From an uncultured Acidobacteriota bacterium (lineage in GTDB: Bacteria; Acidobacteriota; Polarisedimenticolia; Polarisedimenticolales; JAIQFR01): a stretch of 64,000 nt of DNA. The notes below the pieces were generated by a model. That model was not told the DNA's origin, searched no databases, and was given only the letters and a program-made list of their open reading frames with translations. This document shows, one piece after another, positions 15,393 to 24,723 of this stretch. The first letter of the stretch is position 1. Every line of letters begins with the position of its first letter. The position numbers and the translations under genes were made by a program. The stretch is from positions 1 through 64,000 of the forward strand of contig CALMJU010000099.1 in NCBI GenBank assembly GCA_937864465.1, in the 5' to 3' direction.

Positions 15393-16759
15393 GGTGCGTC
15401 CGACCTGCGCGCGATGGTCGGATGCGATGGATCGTCCTCGCCGCCGGCGTCGTTTCCCTCCTCGGCGCCGGGCCGCCCCCCGCATCGGATCCTCCCGCGG
15501 AGGAGTGGCAGGCGCTGGCGGAGAGGGCTCGGAGCGTGGCGGAAGGCGTGGAGCGCGTTCGCGGCGTGCGCCTCCACGCGGTTCCGGATCTGGGCCGCGG
15601 GGGAGACGAGGAGCGCAGCCTCGCGGCCTCGCGTCGCGCGGCCGCGGCCCTGACGGCCGAGCGCCTCTCGGCCAGGGGTCGCGCCTGGTCCGACATCGGG
15701 CTGGGCGATTCCGACTCCCCCCGGCTGCTGTACGAGAGGCTCGCGGCCGATCTCGGGGGGCTGGCCTACGATCCGCTGAGCAGGCGGGTGCTCGTGGCCC
15801 CCGGTCGCCTCGCCGACGGGGACCTCGCCCCGGAGGGCGCGGATGCTGACGTCGATTCCCTTCTCCTGGCGACCGGCGTGAGGCCGGACGAGCCGGTTCT
15901 CGCGCACGCGCTCGTCCACGTGCTGGACCGGGAGCGGGCCGGCCGGGACTACCTCCGGGAGTCCACCGACGCGACGCTCGCCGCGGCCGCCTGGCTCGAG
16001 GGCGAGGCGAACCTCGTGGCTCTCCTCTACCTTTTCGAGGGGCTCGGCGTGGGAAGGCAGGTCGTGGAGGGGAAGCTCGACCCCGGCTCTGTGCTCGGCG
16101 GCGCCTTGGTTCCCCCCGCGATCGACCGCGTGCCGGGCGCGGTCGGCTCCTTTCTCGACTTCGTGTACCGCGAAGGATTCGCGCAAGCGTCGGCGGCGTA
16201 CTCGGGGGGAGGGTGGGCCGCGATCGACCGCGCGGCGGCGTCCCGCGGGACGACGCGGGATGTTCTGCACCCCCCGGCCGGGAGCCCCGTGTCGTTCTCG
16301 ATCGCCCCCCGGGAGGGGCTTCCGGGGTTCCTCCTCGCGGATTCGGACTCGGTGGGGGAGCAGGGGATCCTCACGCTCGTCTCGACGAGGACGGGCAAGG
16401 ACAACCTGGGGCTGATGGCCGGCGACGGCTGGATCGCGGACCTCTTGTGCCGCTTCGAGCCGGCCGAAGGCGCCTCCACGGAGGGGTACACGGATTGGGC
16501 GGTCCGGCTTCGGAGCGAGCAGGACGCCGAGGAGCTGGAGTACGGCCTGCGCCGAGCGCTGGAGTCGCGATTCCCCGAGCGCGGGATCTCCTTGTCATCT
16601 CCTCGTGTCGCGAGGCTCGCAGGGGACGGCAGGGTCTTCACGATGGAACGGGAGGGGAGCGACGTTCGCTTCCGGATCGTTCCCGAGTGGCTCGATCGCC
16701 GCGCGATGTTCCAGGGGGGGACTTCTCCCCCGAAAAAGTCGAACACGAGACAAAAGTAG
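15389..16759 (+). CDS. Exported peptidase-like protein with a degenerate HExxH motif
   Basis: 456 residues from GTG 15389 (overlaps the DUF192 stop); a second possible start is ATG 15422, just before the signal peptide (MRWIVLAAGVVSLLGAG). The middle follows the layout of a Gram-negative family that normally has HELTHALQDQ, then a WxEG[ED]A helix, then an FxY..G...GGW.A.D....T..VLHP block. Here the first motif reads HALVHVLDRE, losing the catalytic Glu, while EGEANLVALLYLFEG, FLDFVYREGF, GGGWAAIDR and TTRDVLHPP are kept. It is probably an inactive or repurposed relative. Family assignment is from memory of the motif order. Confidence 0.75.
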   Translation: MRCVRPARDGRMRWIVLAAGVVSLLGAGPPPASDPPAEEWQALAERARSVAEGVERVRGVRLHAVPDLGRGGDEERSLAASRRAAAALTAERLSARGRAWSDIGLGDSDSPRLLYERLAADLGGLAYDPLSRRVLVAPGRLADGDLAPEGADADVDSLLLATGVRPDEPVLAHALVHVLDRERAGRDYLRESTDATLAAAAWLEGEANLVALLYLFEGLGVGRQVVEGKLDPGSVLGGALVPPAIDRVPGAVGSFLDFVYREGFAQASAAYSGGGWAAIDRAAASRGTTRDVLHPPAGSPVSFSIAPREGLPGFLLADSDSVGEQGILTLVSTRTGKDNLGLMAGDGWIADLLCRFEPAEGASTEGYTDWAVRLRSEQDAEELEYGLRRALESRFPERGISLSSPRVARLAGDGRVFTMEREGSDVRFRIVPEWLDRRAMFQGGTSPPKKSNTRQK

Positions 16760-16790
16760 AGGTATTATAAGCTAACGGCTTCCGCCGACG

Positions 16791-16819
16791 TTGACAGGTC
16801 CGGGGGGCCCCCGTACCCT
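16791..16819 (+). promoter_or_regulatory. Sigma70-type promoter for the lytic transglycosylase
   Basis: TTGACA, a 17-bp spacer and TACCCT. The -10 box ends 6 nt before the ATG at 16826, so transcription should start at or very near the A of the ATG (leaderless). Confidence 0.65.
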
Positions 16820-16825
16820 GAGGCC

Positions 16826-17449
16826 ATGCGAACCGCGGTCCGCATCCTGGCCGGCTCGACGGTGGCGGGGACGATCGTGCTCCTGTCGCTGGCCGCCCCG
16901 GTCGTCTACGCCCCGAGGGCGGAGAATCCCCAGGCGGTGACGGGAGACCGGCTGCCGGGCCCCCCCCCTGGGGCGGCATGGATCGATGGGGTCCGCCCCA
17001 GGCTCGAGAGCATGCGTCTCCCGACCCGGGGCCCGGATCTCGACGCACTGCTCCGCACGGTGGACCGGGCTTCCTCCAGGTTCTCGCTCGACCCGGTGGC
17101 GGTTCTCGCCGTCATCCTCGTCGAGAGCCGGTTCGACTCCGACGCGGTGTCCCCCCAGGGGGCGATGGGCCTCATGCAGCTCCAGGCGGAGACGGCCCGC
17201 GAGCTCGCGGAGGACCTCGGCATCCCGTGGACGTCGGACCAGCTCCTCCACGACCCGGAGACCAACGTGCTGCTGGGGACGTACTACCTCAGCCGCCTCG
17301 TCCACCGCTTCGGGGACCTGGACCTGGCGCTCGCCGCGTTCAACGCAGGACCCGGGCGGGTGCAGGCGGTGGCGGGCGCGGCTCCGTGCGGGTACGCCAA
17401 CCGCGTGTGGGACGCCGTGATCCGGCTTCGTCTCCGGCCCCTGGCCTGA
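16826..17449 (+). CDS. Lytic transglycosylase (SLT/LysM-free, exported)
   Basis: 207 residues. An N-terminal signal or anchor segment (VRILAGSTVAGTIVLLSLAAPVVYA) is followed by an SLT domain. ILVESRFDSDAVSPQGAMGLMQL holds the catalytic Glu and the Q-G-A-x-G-L-M-Q signature; ETNVLLGTYYLSRLVHRFGDLDLALAAFNAGPGRV is the typical C-terminal half. It cleaves peptidoglycan glycan strands in the periplasm. It has its own promoter immediately upstream and stands just before the nuo operon. Confidence 0.92.
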   Translation: MRTAVRILAGSTVAGTIVLLSLAAPVVYAPRAENPQAVTGDRLPGPPPGAAWIDGVRPRLESMRLPTRGPDLDALLRTVDRASSRFSLDPVAVLAVILVESRFDSDAVSPQGAMGLMQLQAETARELAEDLGIPWTSDQLLHDPETNVLLGTYYLSRLVHRFGDLDLALAAFNAGPGRVQAVAGAAPCGYANRVWDAVIRLRLRPLA

Positions 17450-17498
17450 CCCGAGACCCGGCTCGACGGCCCCCGCCTTCCGAAGCTCTCAATACTTC

Positions 17499-17527
17499 TT
17501 GAACGGCGGGGGGCCCTATGCTAAGTT
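17499..17527 (+). promoter_or_regulatory. Candidate promoter of the nuo operon
   Basis: TTGAAC, a 17-bp spacer and TAAGTT, 38 bp before the nuoA ATG. AATACTT (17491-17497) lies immediately upstream of the -35 box; its complement AAGTATT recurs in two other AT-rich intergenic spots of the window. Confidence 0.55.
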
Positions 17528-17565
17528 TCCCGCCCTTCGCGCGCGGCGCTCTTCTATGAGGTGCC

Positions 17566-17931
17566 ATGTCGATGACGTCGGTGGGCTACCTCCCGATCCT
17601 TATCTTCATTCTTATCGCGTTGGCGTTCCCCTTCATCGCGTTCTTCCTCGCCTGGTTCATCCGGCCGAACCGCCCGGAGGCCGTGAAGCTCGAGCGCTAC
17701 GAGTGCGGGATCGAGAGCTCCGGTGAGGTCTGGGGACGCTATTCCGTCCAGTACTACGTGATCGCCGTGCTCTTCCTGATCTTCGACGTCGAGACGGTGT
17801 TCCTGTTCCCGTGGGCGGTGCGCTACGACGCGCTGGGGCTGTTCGGCTTGATCGAGATGGGCATCTTCATCCTCATCCTGGTCGTGGCGTACGCCTATGC
17901 CTGGAAGAAAGGAGCGCTCGAGTGGGCCTGA
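17566..17931 (+). CDS. nuoA: NADH-quinone oxidoreductase subunit A
   Basis: Small membrane subunit of complex I, 121 residues, with three membrane helices. The conserved middle [53 protein letters not shown] includes the Cys of the loop that senses the active/deactive state in other organisms and the acidic D-x-E pair. First gene of the eleven-gene nuo operon. Confidence 0.96.
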   Translation: MSMTSVGYLPILIFILIALAFPFIAFFLAWFIRPNRPEAVKLERYECGIESSGEVWGRYSVQYYVIAVLFLIFDVETVFLFPWAVRYDALGLFGLIEMGIFILILVVAYAYAWKKGALEWA

Positions 17932-18410
17932 TCGAGGGGAGGCTCGCGCCGGGAATCCTCACCACGACGGTGGACACGGTCTTCGGGTGGGCCAGGAAGA
18001 ACTCCCTGTGGCCGGTGACCTTCGGGCTGGCCTGCTGCGCGATCGAGATGATGGCTACGGGGGCCTCGCGGTTCGACATCGCTCGGTTCGGTGCCGAGGT
18101 CTTCCGGCCCTCGCCCAGGCAGTCCGATCTGATGATCGTGGCAGGGTCGGTCACCGAGAAGATGGCGCCGATCGTGAGGCGGATCTACGACCAGATGCCC
18201 GAGCCCAAGTGGGTGATCTCAATGGGGATCTGCGCGACGGCGGGGGGGCCGTTCCCGACGTACAGTCACGTCCAGGGCGTGGACCGGGTGATCCCGGTGG
18301 ACGTCTACATTCCGGGGTGTCCTCCGAGGCCGGAAGCCCTCCTGTACGGCCTCATGGTCCTCCAGGACAAGATCGACCGGATGACGATCGCGAAGAAGCG
18401 GACGGCTTGA
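17922..18410 (+). CDS. nuoB: NADH-quinone oxidoreductase subunit B
   Basis: Carries the terminal [4Fe-4S] cluster N2 that passes electrons to quinone. 162 residues from GTG 17922, overlapping nuoA by 10 nt (GGAG 8 nt upstream). The cluster ligands are C38 and C39 ([10 protein letters not shown]), C104 (MGICATAGG) and C133 (PGCPPRPEA). Confidence 0.97.
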   Translation: MGLIEGRLAPGILTTTVDTVFGWARKNSLWPVTFGLACCAIEMMATGASRFDIARFGAEVFRPSPRQSDLMIVAGSVTEKMAPIVRRIYDQMPEPKWVISMGICATAGGPFPTYSHVQGVDRVIPVDVYIPGCPPRPEALLYGLMVLQDKIDRMTIAKKRTA

Positions 18411-18414
18411 GCCC

Positions 18415-19011
18415 ATGGACGACGTCGACAACAAGACCCCGATCCCACCCCCGAAGAAGGCGGACCCGGTCGAGGAAGCGCTCCGGGCCCCTGCTCCTTC
18501 CCGGGCCCTCGACCGGCTGGGGGAGGCGCTCGGGGACGCGATCGAGGACGTCGCGTACCACTGCGGCGTTCCGATCGTCCGGGTCGGCAGGGACCGGATC
18601 GTCGAGGTGGCCCGGTTCCTCAAGGAGGACTCGGGCTCGCGGATGCTGCTTCTGGCCGACCTCTGCGGCGTGGACATGATCGGCCTGCGCGGCGCCCCGC
18701 GCTTCGACGTGGTCTACCACCTGACGGGACCCGACACGCGCGAGCGAATCACCCTCAAGGTGGCCGTAGAGGAGGGGGGGGAAGTTCCGAGCGTGACCCC
18801 GGTCTGGCGGGGCGCCAACTGGCACGAGCGCGAGGCCTTCGACATGTTCGGGATCCGGTTCGCCGGCCACCCCGACCTGCGGAGGATCCTCATGCCCGAG
18901 GAGTTCGACGCGCACCCCCTGCGGAAGGATTTCCCGCTCGAGGGGCGGGAGAAGGACCACGGTTTCTGGCGGCGCCCGGAGGACGAGACCCGGAACACGT
19001 ACCGGGACTGA
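18415..19011 (+). CDS. nuoC: NADH-quinone oxidoreductase subunit C
   Basis: Peripheral-arm subunit of 198 residues, separate from NuoD (not fused as in enterics). A Pro/Lys-rich N-terminal extension (residues 1-25) precedes the domain. The family end is clear: [42 protein letters not shown]. It lies 4 bp after nuoB. Confidence 0.96.
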   Translation: MDDVDNKTPIPPPKKADPVEEALRAPAPSRALDRLGEALGDAIEDVAYHCGVPIVRVGRDRIVEVARFLKEDSGSRMLLLADLCGVDMIGLRGAPRFDVVYHLTGPDTRERITLKVAVEEGGEVPSVTPVWRGANWHEREAFDMFGIRFAGHPDLRRILMPEEFDAHPLRKDFPLEGREKDHGFWRRPEDETRNTYRD

Positions 19012-19072
19012 AGCGATCGCCGGCGCTCCCTCGGGCCGAAGGCCGGAAGGGCGCACTGGAGGCCTCGAGGCG

Positions 19073-20170
19073 ATGTTCGGCACGACCGAGATGCAGATCA
19101 ACATGGGGCCGCAGCACCCCTCCACGCACGGGGTGCTGAGACTCGAGCTCAAGCTGGACGGTGAGCGGATCGTCGACACGCGCCCGGTCATCGGCTACCT
19201 CCATCGGGGCTGCGAGAAGCTCGGGGAGGACCGGACGTACGCGCAGGCCATCGTTTACACCGACCGAATGGACTACTGCGCGGCGTTCGCGGAGAACCTC
19301 GTCTACGCGGAGGCCGTCGAGCGGCTTCTCGGGGTGGAGGTGCCTCCCCGTGCGCAGTACATGAGGGTCGTCCTCGCCGAGCTGCAGCGGATCGCGAGCC
19401 ATCTGATCTGGCTCGGCACGCACGCCATGGACATCGGCGCGCTCACGGTCTTCGTGTATGGGATGCGGGAGCGGGAGTTCATCCTCGATCTCTTCGAGTC
19501 GTACTGCGGCGCGCGGCTGACCTACAACGCGGTCCGGGTCGGCGGGATGCCGGAGGAGTTCCCGGAAGGGTGGGTCGAGGAGGCCCGCCGGTTCTGCGAC
19601 GTCCTGCCGTCCCGCCTGGACGAGTACCACCAGCTCCTGACCGCCAACCGCATCTGGCTGGCCCGGACGCGGGGCGTCGGCACGATCGACGGGAAGACCG
19701 CGCTGGACTGGGGGATGACGGGGCCGTGCCTGCGCGGTTCGGGCGTCGCCTACGACGTCCGGAAGGCGATCCCCTACGAGGCGTACGCCGATCTCGATTT
19801 CGACGTCCCCATCGGCGAGGCGGGGGACACCTACGACCGCTACCTGTGCCGGATGGAGGAGATCCGGCAGAGCCGCCGCATCGTCCTGCAGGCGCTCGAC
19901 AAGCTTCCCGGCGGCGAGATCCGCGGGAAGGTGCCGCGGCGGATCAAGCCCCCGAAGGGGGAGGTGTACCACGTCAACGAGGGGCCGCGCGGCGAGCTCG
20001 GCGTCTACCTCGTCAGCGACGGCTCGGAGCATGCGTACCGCTGCCGCTTCCGCTCGCCGAACTTCGTCAACCTTCAGGCCCTTCCCGACATGGTGCGCGG
20101 CCACCTGGTCGCCGACGTCGTGGCCGTGATCGGGACCCTGGACATCGTTCTCGGATGCGTGGACCGCTGA
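19073..20170 (+). CDS. nuoD: NADH-quinone oxidoreductase subunit D
   Basis: The hydrogenase-like 49-kDa subunit that forms the quinone site with NuoB. 365 residues, at the short end of the family because the N-terminal extension is minimal. It begins [18 protein letters not shown], with the quinone-site His; [18 protein letters not shown] and the C-terminal EAPKGE-like block ([26 protein letters not shown]) and [18 protein letters not shown] are typical. nuoH starts 2 bp after the stop. Confidence 0.96.
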   Translation: MFGTTEMQINMGPQHPSTHGVLRLELKLDGERIVDTRPVIGYLHRGCEKLGEDRTYAQAIVYTDRMDYCAAFAENLVYAEAVERLLGVEVPPRAQYMRVVLAELQRIASHLIWLGTHAMDIGALTVFVYGMREREFILDLFESYCGARLTYNAVRVGGMPEEFPEGWVEEARRFCDVLPSRLDEYHQLLTANRIWLARTRGVGTIDGKTALDWGMTGPCLRGSGVAYDVRKAIPYEAYADLDFDVPIGEAGDTYDRYLCRMEEIRQSRRIVLQALDKLPGGEIRGKVPRRIKPPKGEVYHVNEGPRGELGVYLVSDGSEHAYRCRFRSPNFVNLQALPDMVRGHLVADVVAVIGTLDIVLGCVDR

Positions 20171-20171
20171 C

Positions 20172-21260
20172 ATGAGCGAGACGCTTCTTCGGTTCGTGGT
20201 CGTGCCGGTGGCCCAGATCGCCGTCGTGATCGCGGCGCTCCTGCTGATCGTCGTCTACCTGGTCCTCCTCGAGCGGAAGATCAACGCGTTCATGCAGGTG
20301 CGCCTGGGCCCGCGGCGCGTGGGCTGGCATGGTCTCCTCCAGACGGTTGCCGACGTCATCAAGCTGTTCACCAAGGAGGACATCACGCCGCGGCACGTCG
20401 ACCGCCTCGTGTTCCTCCTGGCCCCGGTCGTCATCATCCTTCCCGCCCTCGCGGCGTTCGCGGTGATCCCGTTCTCCGGGGGGAGCTTCCGCGTCGGGAG
20501 CGTCGGGGTCCGGGCCTGGATCTCCGACGTCAACGTCGGGCTCCTGTATCTGCTCGCGATCACGAGCCTAGGGGTCTTCGGCGTCGTGATGGCCGGGTGG
20601 TCCTCGAACTCGAAGTACCCGATGCTCGGAGGGCTCCGGTCCGCCGCGCAGATGGTGTCGTACGAGGTTCCGCTCGGCCTGTCGGTCGTGTCGATCCTCA
20701 TGCTGGCGGGCACCGCCTCTCTCGTCGGAATCGTGCAGGCCCAGGAGTCGGCGGGCCGCTGGTTCCTCTTCTGGACGCCTTACCCGCAGATCCTCGGGCT
20801 CTTTCTCTACTTCGTGTCCGGGGTCGCGGAGACGAACCGGCTCCCCTTCGACCTCCCCGAGGCGGAGAACGAGCTGGTCGCCGGGTTCCACACCGAGTAC
20901 TCGGGGATGAAGTTCGCGTTCTTCTTCCTGGCCGAGTACATCAACATGGTCCTGGTCGGGTGCCTCGTCGCCGTCCTCTTCTTCGGAGGATGGCTGCCCG
21001 TGACGTTCGGCATCCCCGGTCTCAGGGAGCCGCTCTCGAACTTCTTCCCGTTCTGGGGAGGGGCCGGCGCGATGCTGACCGGCTTCTTCTGGTTCGGACT
21101 GAAGGTGTTCCTCGTCCTGTTCCTGTACCTCTGGATGCGGGCCACGTACCCCCGCTACCGGTACGACCAGCTCATGCGGCTCGGCTGGAAGGTGTTCATC
21201 CCGCTGGGCCTCGGTCACGTCATGGTGACCGCGCTCGCGATCCTGGTTCGCCGGGGCTGA
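20172..21260 (+). CDS. nuoH: NADH-quinone oxidoreductase subunit H
   Basis: Membrane subunit at the base of the quinone chamber, 362 residues with about eight helices. Signatures include VYLVLLERKINAFMQVRLGPRRVGWHGLLQTVADVIKLFTKED and SGVAETNRLPFDLPEAENELVAGFHTEYSGMKFAFFFLAEY, the latter containing the acidic E-channel residues. A 46-bp gap separates it from nuoI. Confidence 0.97.
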   Translation: MSETLLRFVVVPVAQIAVVIAALLLIVVYLVLLERKINAFMQVRLGPRRVGWHGLLQTVADVIKLFTKEDITPRHVDRLVFLLAPVVIILPALAAFAVIPFSGGSFRVGSVGVRAWISDVNVGLLYLLAITSLGVFGVVMAGWSSNSKYPMLGGLRSAAQMVSYEVPLGLSVVSILMLAGTASLVGIVQAQESAGRWFLFWTPYPQILGLFLYFVSGVAETNRLPFDLPEAENELVAGFHTEYSGMKFAFFFLAEYINMVLVGCLVAVLFFGGWLPVTFGIPGLREPLSNFFPFWGGAGAMLTGFFWFGLKVFLVLFLYLWMRATYPRYRYDQLMRLGWKVFIPLGLGHVMVTALAILVRRG

Positions 21261-21306
21261 GAGCCGGCGTTCGGGGGCCTCCGGGCCCCGTTCGAGGTGG
21301 GAGTCG

Positions 21307-21789
21307 ATGTCCAAGATCGTGAGGCCCGAGGACAGCGTTCTCAGGAGGTTTCTCCTGCTCGAGCTGTTCGCGGGTCTCTGGGTGACGCTCAAGCACCAGT
21401 TCCGGCCCCATGTGACGCAGGAGTACCCGAGGGAGCGGCCGGAGCTGAGACCGCGGTTCCGCGGGGTTCCCCGGCTCCGGGACCACCCCGGCGCCGAGGG
21501 GCCGTTGTGCGTGGCGTGCAACCAGTGCGCCCTGGCCTGCCCCGACCATTGCATCACCGTCGTCGCCGAGGACCGCAAGGGCGGGAAGGGCAAGCAGCCG
21601 AAGAGCTTCCACATCGATTACGAGAGGTGCTGCCACTGCGGGCTCTGCGTGGACGCGTGCCCGACGAAGCCGATCACCGCGATCTACATGTCGCACGACT
21701 ACGAGATGGCGCAGTACGCCCGCGACGACTTCATGACGGACCTGCGGGGCCTCTACGAAGGGCACGTGCCGAGGGAATACAAGAGGTGA
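21307..21789 (+). CDS. nuoI: NADH-quinone oxidoreductase subunit I
   Basis: Ferredoxin-like subunit with two [4Fe-4S] clusters (N6a, N6b), 160 residues. The two binding motifs are CVACNQCALACPDHC and CCHCGLCVDACPTKP. Because nuoG, nuoF and nuoE are missing from the operon, this subunit would be the natural electron entry point if the complex accepts ferredoxin or another donor; that is inference. Confidence 0.96.
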   Translation: MSKIVRPEDSVLRRFLLLELFAGLWVTLKHQFRPHVTQEYPRERPELRPRFRGVPRLRDHPGAEGPLCVACNQCALACPDHCITVVAEDRKGGKGKQPKSFHIDYERCCHCGLCVDACPTKPITAIYMSHDYEMAQYARDDFMTDLRGLYEGHVPREYKR

Positions 21790-21820
21790 CGGGGGTCCGA
21801 CCCCGAGCCTTGGAGCCGGA

Positions 21821-22330
21821 ATGGAAGCGCAGTTCCTGATGTTCCTCGCGCTGGCGGCGGTGGCGCTCGCCGCCTCGGTGATGGTGATCACCCGCCGCAA
21901 CCTCGTGCACAGCGCCCTCTACCTGATCGTCACGTTCTTCGCGGTCGCTGCGATCTACGTGCTGCTCCATGCCGAGTTCCTCGGTGTGGTCCAGCTCCTG
22001 GTCTACGCCGGCGGGATCATGGTGCTGTTCCTGTTCGTGATCCTCCTGGTGGAGCGGCCGGGAACCGGGCCCGCCGGGAAACCGATGCGGTGGCACGCGG
22101 CGGCGTCGGGCGTCCTGACGCTTCTCGTGGCGGCGATCCTCGGGGCCCACTTCCTCCGGAGCGGGATGGCGCCCCCCGGGGGGACCGCGGTGCTGGGCGC
22201 CTCCGGGGGGAACCTGGAGACGGTCTCCCTGGCGCTCTTCCGGAACTACCTGCTCCCGTTCGAGGTCGTGTCGGTCCTGTTGCTGGTCGCGCTCGTCGGC
22301 GCCATCGTCCTGGCCCGGCCCAGGGCGTGA
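21821..22330 (+). CDS. nuoJ: NADH-quinone oxidoreductase subunit J
   Basis: Membrane subunit of 169 residues with about five helices. The conserved helix 3 (ADFLGVVQLLVYAGGIMVLFLFVILL-type, here AEFLGVVQLLVYAGGIMVLF) contains the pi-bulge region implicated in coupling. The start is ATG 21821. Confidence 0.95.
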   Translation: MEAQFLMFLALAAVALAASVMVITRRNLVHSALYLIVTFFAVAAIYVLLHAEFLGVVQLLVYAGGIMVLFLFVILLVERPGTGPAGKPMRWHAAASGVLTLLVAAILGAHFLRSGMAPPGGTAVLGASGGNLETVSLALFRNYLLPFEVVSVLLLVALVGAIVLARPRA

Positions 22331-22343
22331 GGGGGAGGCCGCG

Positions 22344-22649
22344 GTGATGCTCGAGCCCCTCCACGTCATGATCCTGTCGCTCGCGATGTTCAGCGTCGGC
22401 GTGCTCGGTGTCCTCCTGCGCCGGAACGCGATCCTGATCCTGATGAGCATCGAGCTGATGCTGAACGCCGCCAATCTCAACTTCATCGCGTTCGCCTGGG
22501 CGCACCCGGACGTCGCGGGCCAGGTCTTCGCGCTGTTCGTGATCGCCACGGCGGCCGGCGAAACCGCCGTCGGACTCGCGATTCTCATCGCCGTCTTCCG
22601 GAACCGAAGCAGCATCCGGGTCGACGAGATCGATCTCCTGAAGGGGTAG
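22344..22649 (+). CDS. nuoK: NADH-quinone oxidoreductase subunit K
   Basis: Mrp-like small membrane subunit of 101 residues with three helices. The two conserved membrane glutamates fall in [15 protein letters not shown] and [25 protein letters not shown] start (22344) is immediately followed by ATG; GGAGG lies upstream. Confidence 0.96.
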   Translation: MMLEPLHVMILSLAMFSVGVLGVLLRRNAILILMSIELMLNAANLNFIAFAWAHPDVAGQVFALFVIATAAGETAVGLAILIAVFRNRSSIRVDEIDLLKG

Positions 22650-22656
22650 GGCGGCC

Positions 22657-24696
22657 ATGCTGAAGCTGATCGGCCTGATTCCGGTTCTGCCTCTCGTCGG
22701 GGTGGCCGTGAACGGTCTCCTCGGGCACCGGATGTCGAGGCGCGCGGTGGGGACGGTTGCGTGCGCGGTGGTCGCTGCGTCGTTCCTGCTGGCTGTGGGC
22801 GCCGCGGTCGAGCTGGCCGGACTCCCCGAGCACGAGCGCTACTTCCGGACCGAGGTCGCCACCTGGCTCCCGCTCGGGCCCGTCGGTCCCGAGGGTGAGG
22901 CGCTCCGGATCGCGTGGGGGTTCGCCCTCGATCCGCTCTCCGCCGTTCTGATGCTCGTCGTGACGGCGGTCGGGTTCCTCATCCACGTCTACGCGACGGG
23001 GTACATGGCGCACGAGGAGGGGTTCGCTCGGTTCTTCTCGTACATGAACCTCTTCATGGCGATGATGCTCACGCTGACCCTCGGGTCGAACATGCTCGTC
23101 ATGTTCGTCGGATGGGAGGGCGTGGGGCTCTGCTCGTACCTGCTGATCGGCTTCTTCTACGATCGTCCCTTCGACGCCCGGACCGGGGTGTCGTGCGCGG
23201 ACGCTGGCCGCAAGGCCTTCCTGACCAACCGGATCGGCGACTTCGCCTTCCTGATCGGGATGTTCTACCTGGCGACCACCTTCGGGACGCTCGACTTCCG
23301 GGAGGTGTCCGAAGGGATCGCCGGGGGAGGGATGGGCCACGCCCTCCTCGCGGCCGTCGGGATCCTCCTCTTCTTCGGCGCCTGCGGAAAATCGGCGCAG
23401 GTGCCCCTCTACGTCTGGCTCCCCGACGCGATGGCGGGCCCGACGCCCGTGTCGGCGCTGATCCACGCCGCGACGATGGTGACGGCCGGCGTCTACATGG
23501 TGTGCCGGATGAACGTCCTGTACGCGCACGCGCCCGAGGCCATGGCGGTCGTCGCGGGCGTCGGGGCGCTGACGGCGATCTTCGCTGCCTCGATGGGCCT
23601 TGCCGCGACGGACATCAAGAAGGTCCTCGCCTACTCCACGGTGAGCCAGCTCGGGTACATGTTCGCCGGGGCGGGCGTGGGCGCGTTCGCGGGCTCGATG
23701 TTCCATCTGACGACCCACGCGTTCTTCAAGGCTCTGCTGTTCCTGGGGGCGGGGAGCGTCATCCACGGGATGTCCGGGGAGCAGGACATCCGGAGGATGG
23801 GCGGGCTCCGGTCGAAGATGCCGACGACCTACCGGACGTTCCTCGTCGCCACGCTCGCCATCGCGGGGATCCCGGGGTTCGCGGGCTTCTTCTCGAAGGA
23901 CGAGATCCTGTGGGGAGCGTGGGCCTCGGGCCACCGCGTCGTCTGGGCGGTGCTGGCCGCCGCCGCGGGGCTCACGGCCTTCTACATGTTCCGGCTGGTG
24001 TACCTCGTGTTCTTCGGAGGCTTCCGCGGCACGCACGAGCAGGAGCACCACCTCCACGAGTCGCCGCGCTCGATGACCGTGCCGCTGGCGCTTCTCGCGG
24101 TCCTCTCGGTCGTCGGGGGATGGATCGGGATCCCGAAGGCGCTCTCGCTCGGCGCCGACGTCAACGTGTTCGGCCGCTGGCTCGAGCCGGTGTTCGCCGC
24201 CCACGGGGGCGAGCACGGCTCCGGGCACGGCGTGGCGCAGGAGCTGGGGTTCATGGCGCTGGCCGTGGCGGTGGCCCTCGCGGGGATCTGGATCGCAACC
24301 GAGATCTACCGGCGGCGCGAGGGGCTCGCCGAGCGGCTGAGCGCCGCGCTCGGCCCGCTGTACCGCATGGTCCGGAACCTCTACTGGGTGGACGAGCTGT
24401 ACGATGCGGTGTTGATCCGTCCGTTCTACGCGCTCTGCCACGCATCCAGGGGGTTCGACGCGCGGATCGTGGACGGCGCGGTCAACGGCGTGCGTCACGT
24501 GACGATCGGTCTCTCTCACGCCTCGAACGCGCACGACCGCTGGATCGTGGACGGGGCGGTGAATCTCGTGGGTCACGCCGTCCGCGGGGCCTCGTGGACG
24601 TTCCGCCGCGTGCAGACGGGACTGGTCCAGAGCTACGCGGCCGCGATGGTGTTCGGTGTGTTCGTGTTGCTGGTCCTCTACACGCTGGCCCGGTAG
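22657..24696 (+). CDS. nuoL: NADH-quinone oxidoreductase subunit L
   Basis: The distal antiporter-like proton-pumping subunit, 679 residues with about 16 helices and the long lateral helix at the C-terminus. Signatures: [15 protein letters not shown], the Lys/His-bearing [37 protein letters not shown], and [10 protein letters not shown]. The His-rich loop ([14 protein letters not shown]) before the lateral helix is common in the family. Confidence 0.96.
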   Translation: MLKLIGLIPVLPLVGVAVNGLLGHRMSRRAVGTVACAVVAASFLLAVGAAVELAGLPEHERYFRTEVATWLPLGPVGPEGEALRIAWGFALDPLSAVLMLVVTAVGFLIHVYATGYMAHEEGFARFFSYMNLFMAMMLTLTLGSNMLVMFVGWEGVGLCSYLLIGFFYDRPFDARTGVSCADAGRKAFLTNRIGDFAFLIGMFYLATTFGTLDFREVSEGIAGGGMGHALLAAVGILLFFGACGKSAQVPLYVWLPDAMAGPTPVSALIHAATMVTAGVYMVCRMNVLYAHAPEAMAVVAGVGALTAIFAASMGLAATDIKKVLAYSTVSQLGYMFAGAGVGAFAGSMFHLTTHAFFKALLFLGAGSVIHGMSGEQDIRRMGGLRSKMPTTYRTFLVATLAIAGIPGFAGFFSKDEILWGAWASGHRVVWAVLAAAAGLTAFYMFRLVYLVFFGGFRGTHEQEHHLHESPRSMTVPLALLAVLSVVGGWIGIPKALSLGADVNVFGRWLEPVFAAHGGEHGSGHGVAQELGFMALAVAVALAGIWIATEIYRRREGLAERLSAALGPLYRMVRNLYWVDELYDAVLIRPFYALCHASRGFDARIVDGAVNGVRHVTIGLSHASNAHDRWIVDGAVNLVGHAVRGASWTFRRVQTGLVQSYAAAMVFGVFVLLVLYTLAR

Positions 24697-24723
24697 CGTG
24701 AACGCGATGAGGAGTCAGGGGCT

